NCBI GenBank assembly: GCA_964629335.1
Contig: CAZVRH010000038.1
Location: 1-13,785, forward strand
Direction of reading: 5' to 3'
Source of the DNA: CACPJA01 sp964629335
GTDB taxonomy: Bacteria > Pseudomonadota > Gammaproteobacteria > Steroidobacterales > UBA11654
DNA: 13,785 nucleotides
Shown piece by piece: positions 7,709-13,785 of the stretch (position 1 is its first letter; each line of letters begins with the position of its first letter). Both the position numbers and the translations under genes were made by a program. Under the pieces are notes generated by a model, which saw only the letters and a list, made by a program, of their open reading frames with translations, had not been told where the DNA came from and did not search any database.

Positions 7709-7735
7709 CTATAATTTATTGTTCAATTATGTCAA
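7708..7735 (-). promoter_or_regulatory. Sigma70-type promoter of the mraZ-dcw operon
   Basis: A perfect -35 TTGACA (7735-7730) and a -10 TATAGT (7713-7708) are separated by 16 bp. Transcription would begin near 7701, giving a leader of roughly 45 nt before the mraZ ATG. It lies immediately after rnpB, and no other strong promoter is apparent further into the cluster. Confidence 0.75.
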
Positions 7736-7761
7736 CAGAAAGATAGTAAGAATTTTTTGGA

Positions 7762-8098
7762 ATGGAGTTGGTCGATAAGCCGGGTTCTGTCATGGACAAT
7801 CATTCATCTGGGATGTTTGTCGCCAAACACCTCTAGCAACCTACCCTAGAGCGATCACGGGCAATCATAGCTCTTCTATTTGGTTTTGCTCTCGATGGGG
7901 TTTGCAATGCCATAAATGTTACCATTTAAGCGGTGTGCTCTTACCACACCTTTTCACCCTTACTTTTTAAAAAAGCGGTTTTTTTTCTGATGCACTTTCC
8001 ATGGGTTCGCACCCTCCAGGAATTACCTGGCATCGTTCCCGTTAGAGCCCGGACTTTCCTCTAAACTAATTAATTTAGCGATTGTCTAACCAACTCCG
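7762..8098 (-). ncRNA. rnpB: RNase P RNA, bacterial type A
   Basis: This is the catalytic RNA that removes the 5' leader of pre-tRNAs, working with the RnpA protein. The ends pair as P1: GGAGTTGG (8097-8090) with CCAACTCC (7771-7764). Universal core segments are present: AGGAAAGTCCGGGCTC (8060-8045), TGCCAGGTAA, GGTAAGAGCACACC, AAATAG, and ACAGAACCCGGCTTATCGAC near the 3' end (7790-7771). It is shorter than the E. coli RNA (377 nt): the P3 and P9 helices are reduced, and P18 is capped by a GCGA tetraloop. The P15 loop lacks the GGU found in most type A RNAs. The gene sits between rsmI and mraZ, as in Pseudomonas. Exact ends are inferred from P1. Confidence 0.95.
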
Positions 8099-8104
8099 AG
8101 AGGG

Positions 8105-8133
8105 ATTATTTATCAGGGGAATAAAAAAAACAA
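8105..8133 (-). promoter_or_regulatory. Probable promoter of rnpB
   Basis: TTGTTT (8133-8128) and AATAAT (8110-8105) are spaced by 17 bp and end six nt before the inferred 5' end of RNase P RNA. The discriminator CCCTCTC is C-rich in this AT-rich sequence, as in stable-RNA promoters. The -35 overlaps the tail of the intergenic T-run after rsmI. Confidence 0.5.
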
Positions 8134-8136
8134 GTT

Positions 8137-8967
8137 TTAACGTTTTCTTTCTAAAGATCGATCATAAATAATACTCTTCTTATAGCCCGTGATCAGTGAG
8201 CAGATTTTGATGGCGCTCTTAGGCGTCATTTCAGATTCTAAGAGATCTAGAAGATCATCTATCTTTTGAAAATCTACGTTTGATTGTCTTTCTCCTTCTA
8301 CAATGATTGTAAATTCACCTTTAAGTTTGTCTTGATTTTTATTGATATATTCAGAAATTTCAGAAAAATTATTCCCTATAAAAGACTCATAAATCTTAGT
8401 CACCTCTTTGCATAGAACCGCCCGTCTATCTTTACCGAACAGTTCCTTCATATCATTAATTGTCGATTCTATTCTGTGAACAGACTCAAAAAATATTAAT
8501 GTTTCTTCTCTCCTCAGCAATTTTTTTATCTCTTTTCTTTTTTTTATTGTTGCCCTAGGAAGAAACCCAAGGAATGTGAATTTGTCAGTACTGATTCCTG
8601 ATGCAGATAAGCTGGCAATTACTGCTGAGCAACCTGGAATTGGTGTTACTTTAATATTCTCCTTTCTTGCAGACCTTATTAATTTATAGCCTGGGTCACT
8701 TATAAGAGGTGTTCCTGCATCTGAGATAATTGCAATGCTCTTTCCCTTCCTTAGTTTTTTGATTAAATCTTTATTTTTTGAGTTTTCATTGAGTTCACTA
8801 AAAGACTCTAATGTATTATTTATTGAAAATTTTTGAAGAAGCTTCTTAGCTACTCTGGTATCTTCAGCAAGAATTAAATCGACTGATTTAAGGGTTTCTA
8901 TTGCTCTTAGTGTAATATCTTGTAAATTGCCAATTGGAGTAGAAACAATATTTATCTGGCCGGACAT
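8137..8967 (-). CDS. rsmI: RsmI, 16S rRNA C1402 2'-O-methyltransferase
   Basis: RsmI is a SAM-dependent tetrapyrrole-methylase-fold enzyme that adds the 2'-O-methyl group to C1402 of 16S rRNA. This is the same nucleotide whose base is modified by RsmH, encoded nearby in the window. The 276-residue protein is of normal length. Motifs in order are STPIGNLQDITLRA (9-22), AEDTR (34-38), SDAGTPLISDPGY (82-94), PGCSA (111-115), FLGFLP (132-137), ESVHR (161-165) and KEVTKIYE (187-194). ATG at 8967 gives MSGQINIVSTPIGNL, the family start. It follows sspA by 33 bp and ends just before the rnpB promoter. In Pseudomonas several genes, including an lpoA homologue, separate sspA/sspB from rsmI; here they are missing. 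Confidence 0.97.
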   Translation of the reverse strand: MSGQINIVSTPIGNLQDITLRAIETLKSVDLILAEDTRVAKKLLQKFSINNTLESFSELNENSKNKDLIKKLRKGKSIAIISDAGTPLISDPGYKLIRSARKENIKVTPIPGCSAVIASLSASGISTDKFTFLGFLPRATIKKRKEIKKLLRREETLIFFESVHRIESTINDMKELFGKDRRAVLCKEVTKIYESFIGNNFSEISEYINKNQDKLKGEFTIIVEGERQSNVDFQKIDDLLDLLESEMTPKSAIKICSLITGYKKSIIYDRSLERKR

Positions 8968-9000
8968 TAATTCTAGATTATTCTACTTTTTTCGATAGGA

Positions 9001-9630
9001 CTATAGATGCATTTCTTCTTCATCTTCCGTAAGGCTGTTCTGGAATGTTTCTCTTGAAAACACCCTTTCCATATAGTCCTTCAGATATTTATCATCCTTG
9101 GTTAGTTTGATCCTAAAGTATTCTAACCTCCAAAGTATTGGTGCAAGAATGCAATCAATAATGGTGAATTGATCGTTAAGAAAATATTTGTTTACTGAAA
9201 ATAAATCTGCACTGGCGTTTAATGCAGATCGTAGTTTCTTTCTCTTGCTATTCTCTGAACTGGTCCCAATGGATTGATCAAATTCAACTGCTGGAAGCAC
9301 TATGTCTGTTTCAAGTGAGGCCAAAGCTAATCTTATCTTAGCTCTATCGACAGGACTAACGGGCATCAATGGAGGATACGGATATCTTTCATCTATATAT
9401 TCAATGATTACTCTTGAATCATAAAGAACTAATTCACGATCAATCAGTGTCGGCAGCGTGGCGAAAGGATTAAGCGCTATGAGGTCTTCGGGAATGCTTT
9501 TACCATCGAAATTATCAATTTTAGTAACAATGCCCTTCTCAGAAAGAACAAAGCGAACCTGATGTGATCGGATACATATACTTCCTGAGTATAAGCCCAT
9601 CATCGACCTTCTGTTTGAGACACTTGTCAT
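9001..9630 (-). CDS. sspA: SspA, stringent starvation protein A (GST-fold RNA polymerase-associated regulator)
   Basis: SspA binds RNA polymerase and affects stationary-phase, acid-stress and phage gene expression in E. coli. The 209 residues (E. coli 212) contain a thioredoxin-like N-terminal GST domain with SHQVRFVLSEKG (22-33), NPFATLPTLIDRELVLYDSR (54-73) and EYIDERYPYPPLMPV (77-91), then a helical C-terminal domain with APILWRLEYF and MERVFSRETFQNSLT. No catalytic Cys or Ser of true glutathione transferases is apparent. In the surface pocket equivalent to E. coli P84-H85-P86 the histidine is Tyr (P84-Y85-P86). ATG at 9630 has AAAGGA upstream. It follows petC by 20 bp, the usual petABC-sspA arrangement, but the customary sspB does not follow. 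Confidence 0.94.
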   Translation of the reverse strand: MTSVSNRRSMMGLYSGSICIRSHQVRFVLSEKGIVTKIDNFDGKSIPEDLIALNPFATLPTLIDRELVLYDSRVIIEYIDERYPYPPLMPVSPVDRAKIRLALASLETDIVLPAVEFDQSIGTSSENSKRKKLRSALNASADLFSVNKYFLNDQFTIIDCILAPILWRLEYFRIKLTKDDKYLKDYMERVFSRETFQNSLTEDEEEMHL

Positions 9631-9650
9631 TTATTTCCTTTGCAAAAAAA

Positions 9651-10328
9651 TTACTTTACTTCTCTCCATATATCCTTGTATAGAGCATAACTAAACACTA
9701 AAAATAATAATAAAAAACCCAAGACCCATAACCCCAATGACTTTCTCTTTTCCTGAGTTGGATCGCCAGCATACTCTAAAAATGTCACTATATCTAAAAG
9801 AAATTGATCATAATTTTTGGGTGTCATTTGCTCTTCAACGAGCCATAAAACATGCGGCATGCTGGTAGCATCTTTTGTTTTGTTGTTCACACCGGTTGGT
9901 GATTTATCATCCTTGTAGAATGTTTTTAGGAATTGATAAACATATTCAGGATTCTTTCTTCGAGTTACTAGAGTTAAATCAGGAGGTGTTTTACCAAACC
10001 ATCGATCGCCATCTGCTTTCAGCAAGTTAGTGTTCACTGTGTCTTGAGGTGTCTTATTTGTAAATATTAAATTATTCAATAACTGATCTTCTGAAATATT
10101 TAGGTCTTCGGCTATTTCGCCGTACCTCATGTATTTCAAGGCATGGCACCCGGCACAATAGTTGAAAAAATTTCTTGCTCCCCTCTGGAGTGATTTTTTA
10201 TCAGATACATCTACTGATATAGACCCATCAATAACCTCGGTATTTGAAGGAGATGATGCAGTGCTGCCTAAATCCCAGGTCAAGAGGAAGACAACAAAAA
10301 TTAATACATTATTCTTGATCAATGTCAT
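9651..10328 (-). CDS. petC: Cytochrome c1 subunit of the bc1 complex
   Basis: Cytochrome c1 accepts electrons from the Rieske protein and passes them to soluble or membrane cytochrome c in the periplasm. The 225-residue precursor has a hydrophobic N-terminal signal (about 5-24), a CxxCH haem c site CAGCH at 58-62 followed by ALKYMRYG, and the motif SMPHVLW with M157 as the probable sixth ligand. A C-terminal membrane anchor (about 198-216) ends in positively charged DIWREVK. Its ATG overlaps the petB stop as ATGA, so the two are translationally coupled. The gene order Rieske-cytochrome b-cytochrome c1 is that of proteobacterial bc1 operons. Cytochrome c maturation genes, needed to attach the haem, are not in the window. 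Confidence 0.95.
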   Translation of the reverse strand: MTLIKNNVLIFVVFLLTWDLGSTASSPSNTEVIDGSISVDVSDKKSLQRGARNFFNYCAGCHALKYMRYGEIAEDLNISEDQLLNNLIFTNKTPQDTVNTNLLKADGDRWFGKTPPDLTLVTRRKNPEYVYQFLKTFYKDDKSPTGVNNKTKDATSMPHVLWLVEEQMTPKNYDQFLLDIVTFLEYAGDPTQEKRKSLGLWVLGFLLLFLVFSYALYKDIWREVK

Positions 10329-11569
10329 TTTTTATAAACAACTCTCTCTGGTACATTCTTTGTTTGTTCATATTTAGTGTAAAAAGGCATGAGCAAGAAA
10401 AATGCAAAGTAAGTAATAGTAAATATTCTTGCCAAGAGGACATAAATCCCCGTTGCCGGTTGCATACCCAAATAACCAAGTGCTAGGAAGGAAATAACAA
10501 ATACACTCAAGGCTAACTTGTACTGCCAACCCCTATATCGAATAGACTTGACAGAGCATCGATCCAGCCAAGGCAAAAAGACAAATAAAAGAACGGCCAG
10601 TACTAGAAAAAGCGCTCCCATTGCAGCATTGGGAACTGCTCTCAGAATTGCATAATATGGAGTAAAATACCATGAAGGCACAATATGTTCAGGGGTCTTA
10701 AGTGGGTCAGCTGGTTCAAAATTATCCACTTCAAGAAACAGACCGCCCATCTCTGGCGCATAGAATACCGACGCGAAATAAACAATTAAAAAAACTGTAA
10801 TCCAAACTAGATCTTTGCTGGTATGGAAAGGATGAAAAGCTACTCCATCAATTGGTTTGCCATTGTCATCTTTATATTCTTTAATTTCAATCCCATCAGG
10901 ATTATTAGAGCCGACATGATGTAAGGCAAGAATATGGGCTACTACAAGGGCTATAATTCCAAGAGGTAGAAGAATGACATGAAACGCAAAAAATCGATTT
11001 AAAGTGATGTCGGAAATAAAATAATCCCCTCTAATCCATTCGGTGATGGTATCGCCGATGAATGGAATGTAGCCGAATAAATTTACAATAACTTGCCCAG
11101 CCCAATAAGACATATTTCCCCAGGGGAGTAAATAACCAAAGAAGGCTTCGGCCATCAAGCAAAAATAGAGCAGCATACCTATAATCCATATTAACTCTCG
11201 AGGTTTTTTATATGAACCATAAAGCATTGCTCTAAACATATGCAAATAGACCACTATGAAGAAGAACGATGCTCCTGTGGAATGCATATAGCGAATCAGC
11301 CACCCCCATTCAACTGATCTCATTATGTATTCCACAGAATCAAAGGCATCTTTTGCAGAGGGTTTGTAATTCATTGTTAGAAAAAATCCTGTCAAAACCA
11401 TGATTACAAGTACAACCATAGATAAAACACCAAAGATGTACCAGATATTAAAATTCTTAGAGGCATAGTATTCAGTTGCATGGTCTTTGATTAAAGATGA
11501 CAAAGGAAACCTATCATCCACCCATTTGAGAACAGGGTTGGTAAAGATACTTTCTTCTTGTTTAGACAT
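10325..11569 (-). CDS. petB: Cytochrome b subunit of the bc1 complex
   Basis: Cytochrome b is the membrane core of ubiquinol-cytochrome c reductase; it carries two b haems and the Qo and Qi quinone sites. From the ATG at 11569 it has 414 residues and about eight membrane helices. The likely haem ligands are H96 and H110 (RYMHSTGA, YLHMFR) and H197 and H212 (FFAFHVI, VVAHILALHH). The second pair has the longer spacing that I recall also in Pseudomonas. LLPWGNMSYW and KTPEHIVPSWYFTPYYAILRA match the family, but the Qo-site PEWY signature is PSWY (298-301). A GTG at 11578 would add three residues (MKP), but the ATG, overlapping the petA stop by 8 nt, is more typical. ATGA overlap with petC follows. 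Confidence 0.96.
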   Translation of the reverse strand: MSKQEESIFTNPVLKWVDDRFPLSSLIKDHATEYYASKNFNIWYIFGVLSMVVLVIMVLTGFFLTMNYKPSAKDAFDSVEYIMRSVEWGWLIRYMHSTGASFFFIVVYLHMFRAMLYGSYKKPRELIWIIGMLLYFCLMAEAFFGYLLPWGNMSYWAGQVIVNLFGYIPFIGDTITEWIRGDYFISDITLNRFFAFHVILLPLGIIALVVAHILALHHVGSNNPDGIEIKEYKDDNGKPIDGVAFHPFHTSKDLVWITVFLIVYFASVFYAPEMGGLFLEVDNFEPADPLKTPEHIVPSWYFTPYYAILRAVPNAAMGALFLVLAVLLFVFLPWLDRCSVKSIRYRGWQYKLALSVFVISFLALGYLGMQPATGIYVLLARIFTITYFAFFLLMPFYTKYEQTKNVPERVVYKK

Positions 11570-12155
11570 TGGCTTCACTTGGATTCTCGCCTACAACCAG
11601 AATCGAATTGTTTTCAAATCTGTGAGGAGGCACTCTGAGATTAGATGGTGCTGGCACCCCGCTGTAAACTCGACCTGAAAGATCAAACTTGGAACCATGA
11701 CATGGACAATAAAATCCACCATTCCAGTCAGGACCCATATCAGCTGGTGCTATAGAAAATTTCTCAATAGGAGCGCAGCCGAGATGAGTGCAAACACCTT
11801 CTACCACTAAAAATTTTGGTTTCATAGATCTAAACTCATTCTTTGCAAAATTTGGTTGCACAGATAACTCTGAATCAGGATCTCTTAAATTAATTGCTGA
11901 AGACTTTAGTCCTGTGATCATCTCTTCAGTTCTGTGCACTACATAATAGGGTGTGCCTCTATATATAACTTTAATGATTGATCCCGCTTCCAGATTAGAA
12001 AGATCCACTTTGATCGCAGCACCTAAAGCTTTGGCTTTTTTGCTTGGCTGAAAAGACAATATAAACGGTGTAATTGCAAAGATTCCACCGATAACACTTG
12101 TAACGCTGGTGGCAACTGATAAAAATTTTCTTCTGTCTAATTTACTCATTCGCAT
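11562..12155 (-). CDS. petA: Rieske iron-sulfur subunit of the bc1 complex
   Basis: The Rieske protein takes the first electron from ubiquinol at the Qo site and shuttles it to cytochrome c1. Numbering from the ATG at 12155 (197 residues), a twin-arginine motif DRRKFLS (7-13) precedes a single hydrophobic segment, as in Tat-exported, uncleaved Rieske proteins. The 2Fe-2S cluster boxes are CTHLGC (122-127) and CPCHGSKF (150-157), giving the two Cys and two His ligands (C122, H124, C150, H153) and the disulfide pair C127-C152. Possible starts are TTG 12158, ATG 12155 and ATG 12149; none has a clear Shine-Dalgarno sequence, so the exact start is uncertain by two codons. It opens the petABC-sspA transcription unit behind a TATAAT element. 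Confidence 0.95.
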   Translation of the reverse strand: MRMSKLDRRKFLSVATSVTSVIGGIFAITPFILSFQPSKKAKALGAAIKVDLSNLEAGSIIKVIYRGTPYYVVHRTEEMITGLKSSAINLRDPDSELSVQPNFAKNEFRSMKPKFLVVEGVCTHLGCAPIEKFSIAPADMGPDWNGGFYCPCHGSKFDLSGRVYSGVPAPSNLRVPPHRFENNSILVVGENPSEANV

Positions 12156-12198
12156 CAAGTAGAGTATAAAGCTATAGAGTCCTCAAAATTCCCGTGCG

Positions 12199-12204
12199 AT
12201 TATA
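12199..12204 (-). promoter_or_regulatory. Consensus -10 element, probable petABC-sspA promoter
   Basis: TATAAT lies in the short murA-petA gap, about 45 nt before the petA start. No good -35 hexamer is found 16-18 bp upstream, where the sequence is T-rich and overlaps the end of murA. The run GTGTATAATCGCACGGG looks like a -10 plus start region; transcription would begin near 12192. Confidence 0.5.
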
Positions 12205-12221
12205 CACGAATAATGAAAAAA

Positions 12222-13478
12222 TCATGACTCAATTCTTTCGACCATTGCACCTAAACTGGAAAGCTTCTGATCAATAGCCTCGTATCCCCTATCGATATGA
12301 TAAATTCTATCAACAATGGTCTCACCGTCTGCTGCTAAAGCTGCGAGAACTAATGCTGCTGATGCTCTTAAGTCCGTAGCCATTACAGGAGCACTTTTTA
12401 ACTTTCTAACCCCTCTAATTCTGGCAACATTATTATTTAATCTAATATTTGCACCCATGCGTTGCAGTTCCATAACATGCATAAATCTATTCTCAAAAAT
12501 TGTCTCATGAATAGTTGAATCACCGTCTGCCACAATATTTAAGGCCATTAATTGCGCTTGAATGTCAGTAGGAATGCCTGGATAAGGCTTTGTTGTAAAG
12601 CTTATTGGTTTAATTTTTTCTGGGGCATGAACAATAATGGACTGATTGGAAATTTTAATTTGTGCTCCTGATTGTTTCAATAGATCTAATGGTTTTATTA
12701 AGTGATCTGCAATAATCCCATTTATTTTCAAATTGCTTTTTGTAATCAAAGCAGCAATTAAAAAAGTAACTGCCTCTATTCGATCGGGTATAACTTTAAA
12801 ATTTTTCGACTCCAATTTCTCAACACCCTCAATAATAATTTGTTTAGTCCCTAAACCTGATAAATTTGCGCCGATTGAAATAAGAAATTTTCCTAAATTC
12901 ACTATCTCTGGCTCTTTTGCTGCGTTGTTTAGGATTGTTTTACCTTTAGCTAAGCATCCGGCCATCATTAAATTTGCAGTTCCTGTGACTGACACAGGAT
13001 TGAAATCAAATTCACAACCTATCAACTCTCGAGCTTTAGCGTGAATGTAACCGTTCTTTATCTTAATGTCTGCTCCCATGGCTGAGAGACCTTCTATGTG
13101 AAGGTTGACCGGTCTTGCCCCAATAGAGCATCCTCCTGGGAGTGAAACAACCGCTTCACCGAAACGAGTTAAAAGAGGCCCCAAAACGACTATTGAAGCT
13201 CTCATGGTTTTGACCAAATCGTATGGAGCAGATCTTTGATTTATATCTCTAGTATTAACCTTGATTGTATTTTCTGAGGTGTTTTCAATTCTTGCCCCCA
13301 TATGTGAGAGAAGAGTGCTCATGGTTTTGATGTCTCTCAAGTTAGGGACATTTTCTATCTGAATCTCACTTGGGCATAATAAACAAGCAGCCATAATAGG
13401 AAGGGTTGCGTTCTTTGAGCCGGAAATACTTATCTCTCCTTTTAGAGAGCGACCCCCATTAATTCTGAATTTTTGCAA
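12222..13478 (-). CDS. murA: MurA, UDP-GlcNAc 1-carboxyvinyltransferase
   Basis: MurA transfers enolpyruvate from phosphoenolpyruvate to UDP-GlcNAc in the cytoplasm, the first committed step of peptidoglycan synthesis. The 418 residues cover the full family length. Visible motifs are ISGSKNATLP with K22-N23 (18-27), APYDLVKTMRAS (84-95), LPGGCSIGARP with the fosfomycin-reactive cysteine C117, PDRIEA, PTDIQAQ, FENRFMHV, ATDLRASAALVLA and YHIDRGYE. The start is TTG at 13478; AGAGGA ends three nt upstream and no Met occurs before residue 29. The gene follows ibaG by 16 bp, the common gammaproteobacterial pair. Retention of C117 predicts fosfomycin sensitivity at the target level. Confidence 0.98.
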   Translation of the reverse strand: MQKFRINGGRSLKGEISISGSKNATLPIMAACLLCPSEIQIENVPNLRDIKTMSTLLSHMGARIENTSENTIKVNTRDINQRSAPYDLVKTMRASIVVLGPLLTRFGEAVVSLPGGCSIGARPVNLHIEGLSAMGADIKIKNGYIHAKARELIGCEFDFNPVSVTGTANLMMAGCLAKGKTILNNAAKEPEIVNLGKFLISIGANLSGLGTKQIIIEGVEKLESKNFKVIPDRIEAVTFLIAALITKSNLKINGIIADHLIKPLDLLKQSGAQIKISNQSIIVHAPEKIKPISFTTKPYPGIPTDIQAQLMALNIVADGDSTIHETIFENRFMHVMELQRMGANIRLNNNVARIRGVRKLKSAPVMATDLRASAALVLAALAADGETIVDRIYHIDRGYEAIDQKLSSLGAMVERIES

Positions 13479-13481
13479 TTA

Positions 13482-13487
13482 TCCTCT
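13482..13487 (-). promoter_or_regulatory. Ribosome binding site that decides the TTG start of murA
   Basis: AGAGGA stands three nt before the TTG at 13478, in the ibaG-murA gap. With the family N-terminus KFRINGG immediately following, it fixes the non-ATG start. Confidence 0.65.
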
Positions 13488-13494
13488 CGATTAT

Positions 13495-13737
13495 TTAGAG
13501 CTTTAACTTTTTATACTCATTAGGCGTTAGAGCCGTAATAGTTAAAGCGTGGATTTCTTGCTTCATCTTATCGCCTAAAGACGCGTAGATCATCTTATGT
13601 CTTTCAATAAGAGATATGCCCTCAAATAATTCAGCAATGATGGTTGCTTCAAAATGGACATTATCCTCACTAATAACCTCCACCTTTGAGTTTTCAATAA
13701 AGCTTGAAATTAATGATTTTATTTCTTCTGGATTCAT
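13495..13737 (-). CDS. ibaG: IbaG, BolA-family protein
   Basis: BolA-like proteins bind monothiol glutaredoxins and 2Fe-2S clusters; IbaG (YrbA) is the family member encoded next to murA and is linked to acid stress in E. coli. The 80-residue protein has the single BolA domain: VEVISEDNVHFEATIIAELFEG (about 18-39) with the conserved HF, SLIERHKMIYASL, and the IHALTITALTPNEY tail containing the conserved His. The ATG at 13737 has AAAGGA about seven nt upstream. It is close to murA (16 bp), which supports IbaG over BolA proper. Upstream, where mla lipid-transport genes lie in many relatives, only 48 bp are visible. Confidence 0.92.
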   Translation of the reverse strand: MNPEEIKSLISSFIENSKVEVISEDNVHFEATIIAELFEGISLIERHKMIYASLGDKMKQEIHALTITALTPNEYKKLKL

Positions 13738-13785
13738 TTTTTTTCCTTTATTTTAATATACTCTTGATATTAATCTAATAAAGAC

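Noticed and set aside
8120..8136. T-run after the rsmI stop, considered as an intrinsic terminator
   Set aside because: No stable GC-containing hairpin precedes it; it more plausibly forms part of the rnpB promoter spacer.
1..13785. Search by eye for CRISPR repeats, insertion sequences, tRNAs, phage or defence genes
   Set aside because: No spaced direct-repeat array, transposase, integrase or tRNA-like sequence was found; all gaps are short and flanked by housekeeping genes.

Overview
The window is a compact, AT-rich piece of bacterial chromosome. All sixteen protein genes and the single RNA gene lie on the minus strand, intergenic gaps are short or absent, and no mobile element, CRISPR array or tRNA is visible. 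Gene content and order (ibaG-murA, petABC-sspA, rsmI-rnpB-mraZ, then the dcw division and cell-wall cluster) point to a gammaproteobacterium. The order resembles the corresponding Pseudomonas region with many intervening genes removed. A streamlined, probably marine, low-GC gammaproteobacterium such as a SAR86-type lineage would fit, but that placement is inference.

In the direction of transcription (high to low coordinates) the layout is as follows. 13737-12222: ibaG and murA, a BolA-family protein and the first committed enzyme of peptidoglycan synthesis. 12155-9651: petA, petB and petC, the complete cytochrome bc1 complex, behind a TATAAT-type promoter element, followed by sspA (9630-9001). 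8967-8137: rsmI, a 16S rRNA 2'-O-methyltransferase. 8098-7762: rnpB, the RNase P RNA, with its own likely promoter. 7735-7684: a sigma70-type promoter with a MraZ-type 10-nt-period operator. 7654-1: the dcw cluster in the order mraZ, ftsZ, rsmH, ftsL, ftsI, mraY, ftsW, murG. The last gene runs off the window edge.

The dcw cluster is the unusual part. ftsZ, normally at the far end after ftsQ and ftsA, sits second, between mraZ and rsmH. All three Mur ligase genes that normally interrupt this stretch (murE, murF, murD) are absent, leaving ftsI-mraY-ftsW-murG in direct succession. Non-ATG starts fall on the four murein-pathway genes mraY, ftsW, murA (TTG) and murG (GTG). MurG has lost its GPGG loop and gained an acidic insertion. 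FtsW carries a conservative double swap at the usual SEDS E/K pair. The RNase P RNA appears to lack the GGU that pairs with tRNA 3' CCA.

No wholly new defence, mobile or biosynthetic system is present. These are housekeeping genes, and what is notable is rearrangement, compaction and divergence at normally conserved sites.
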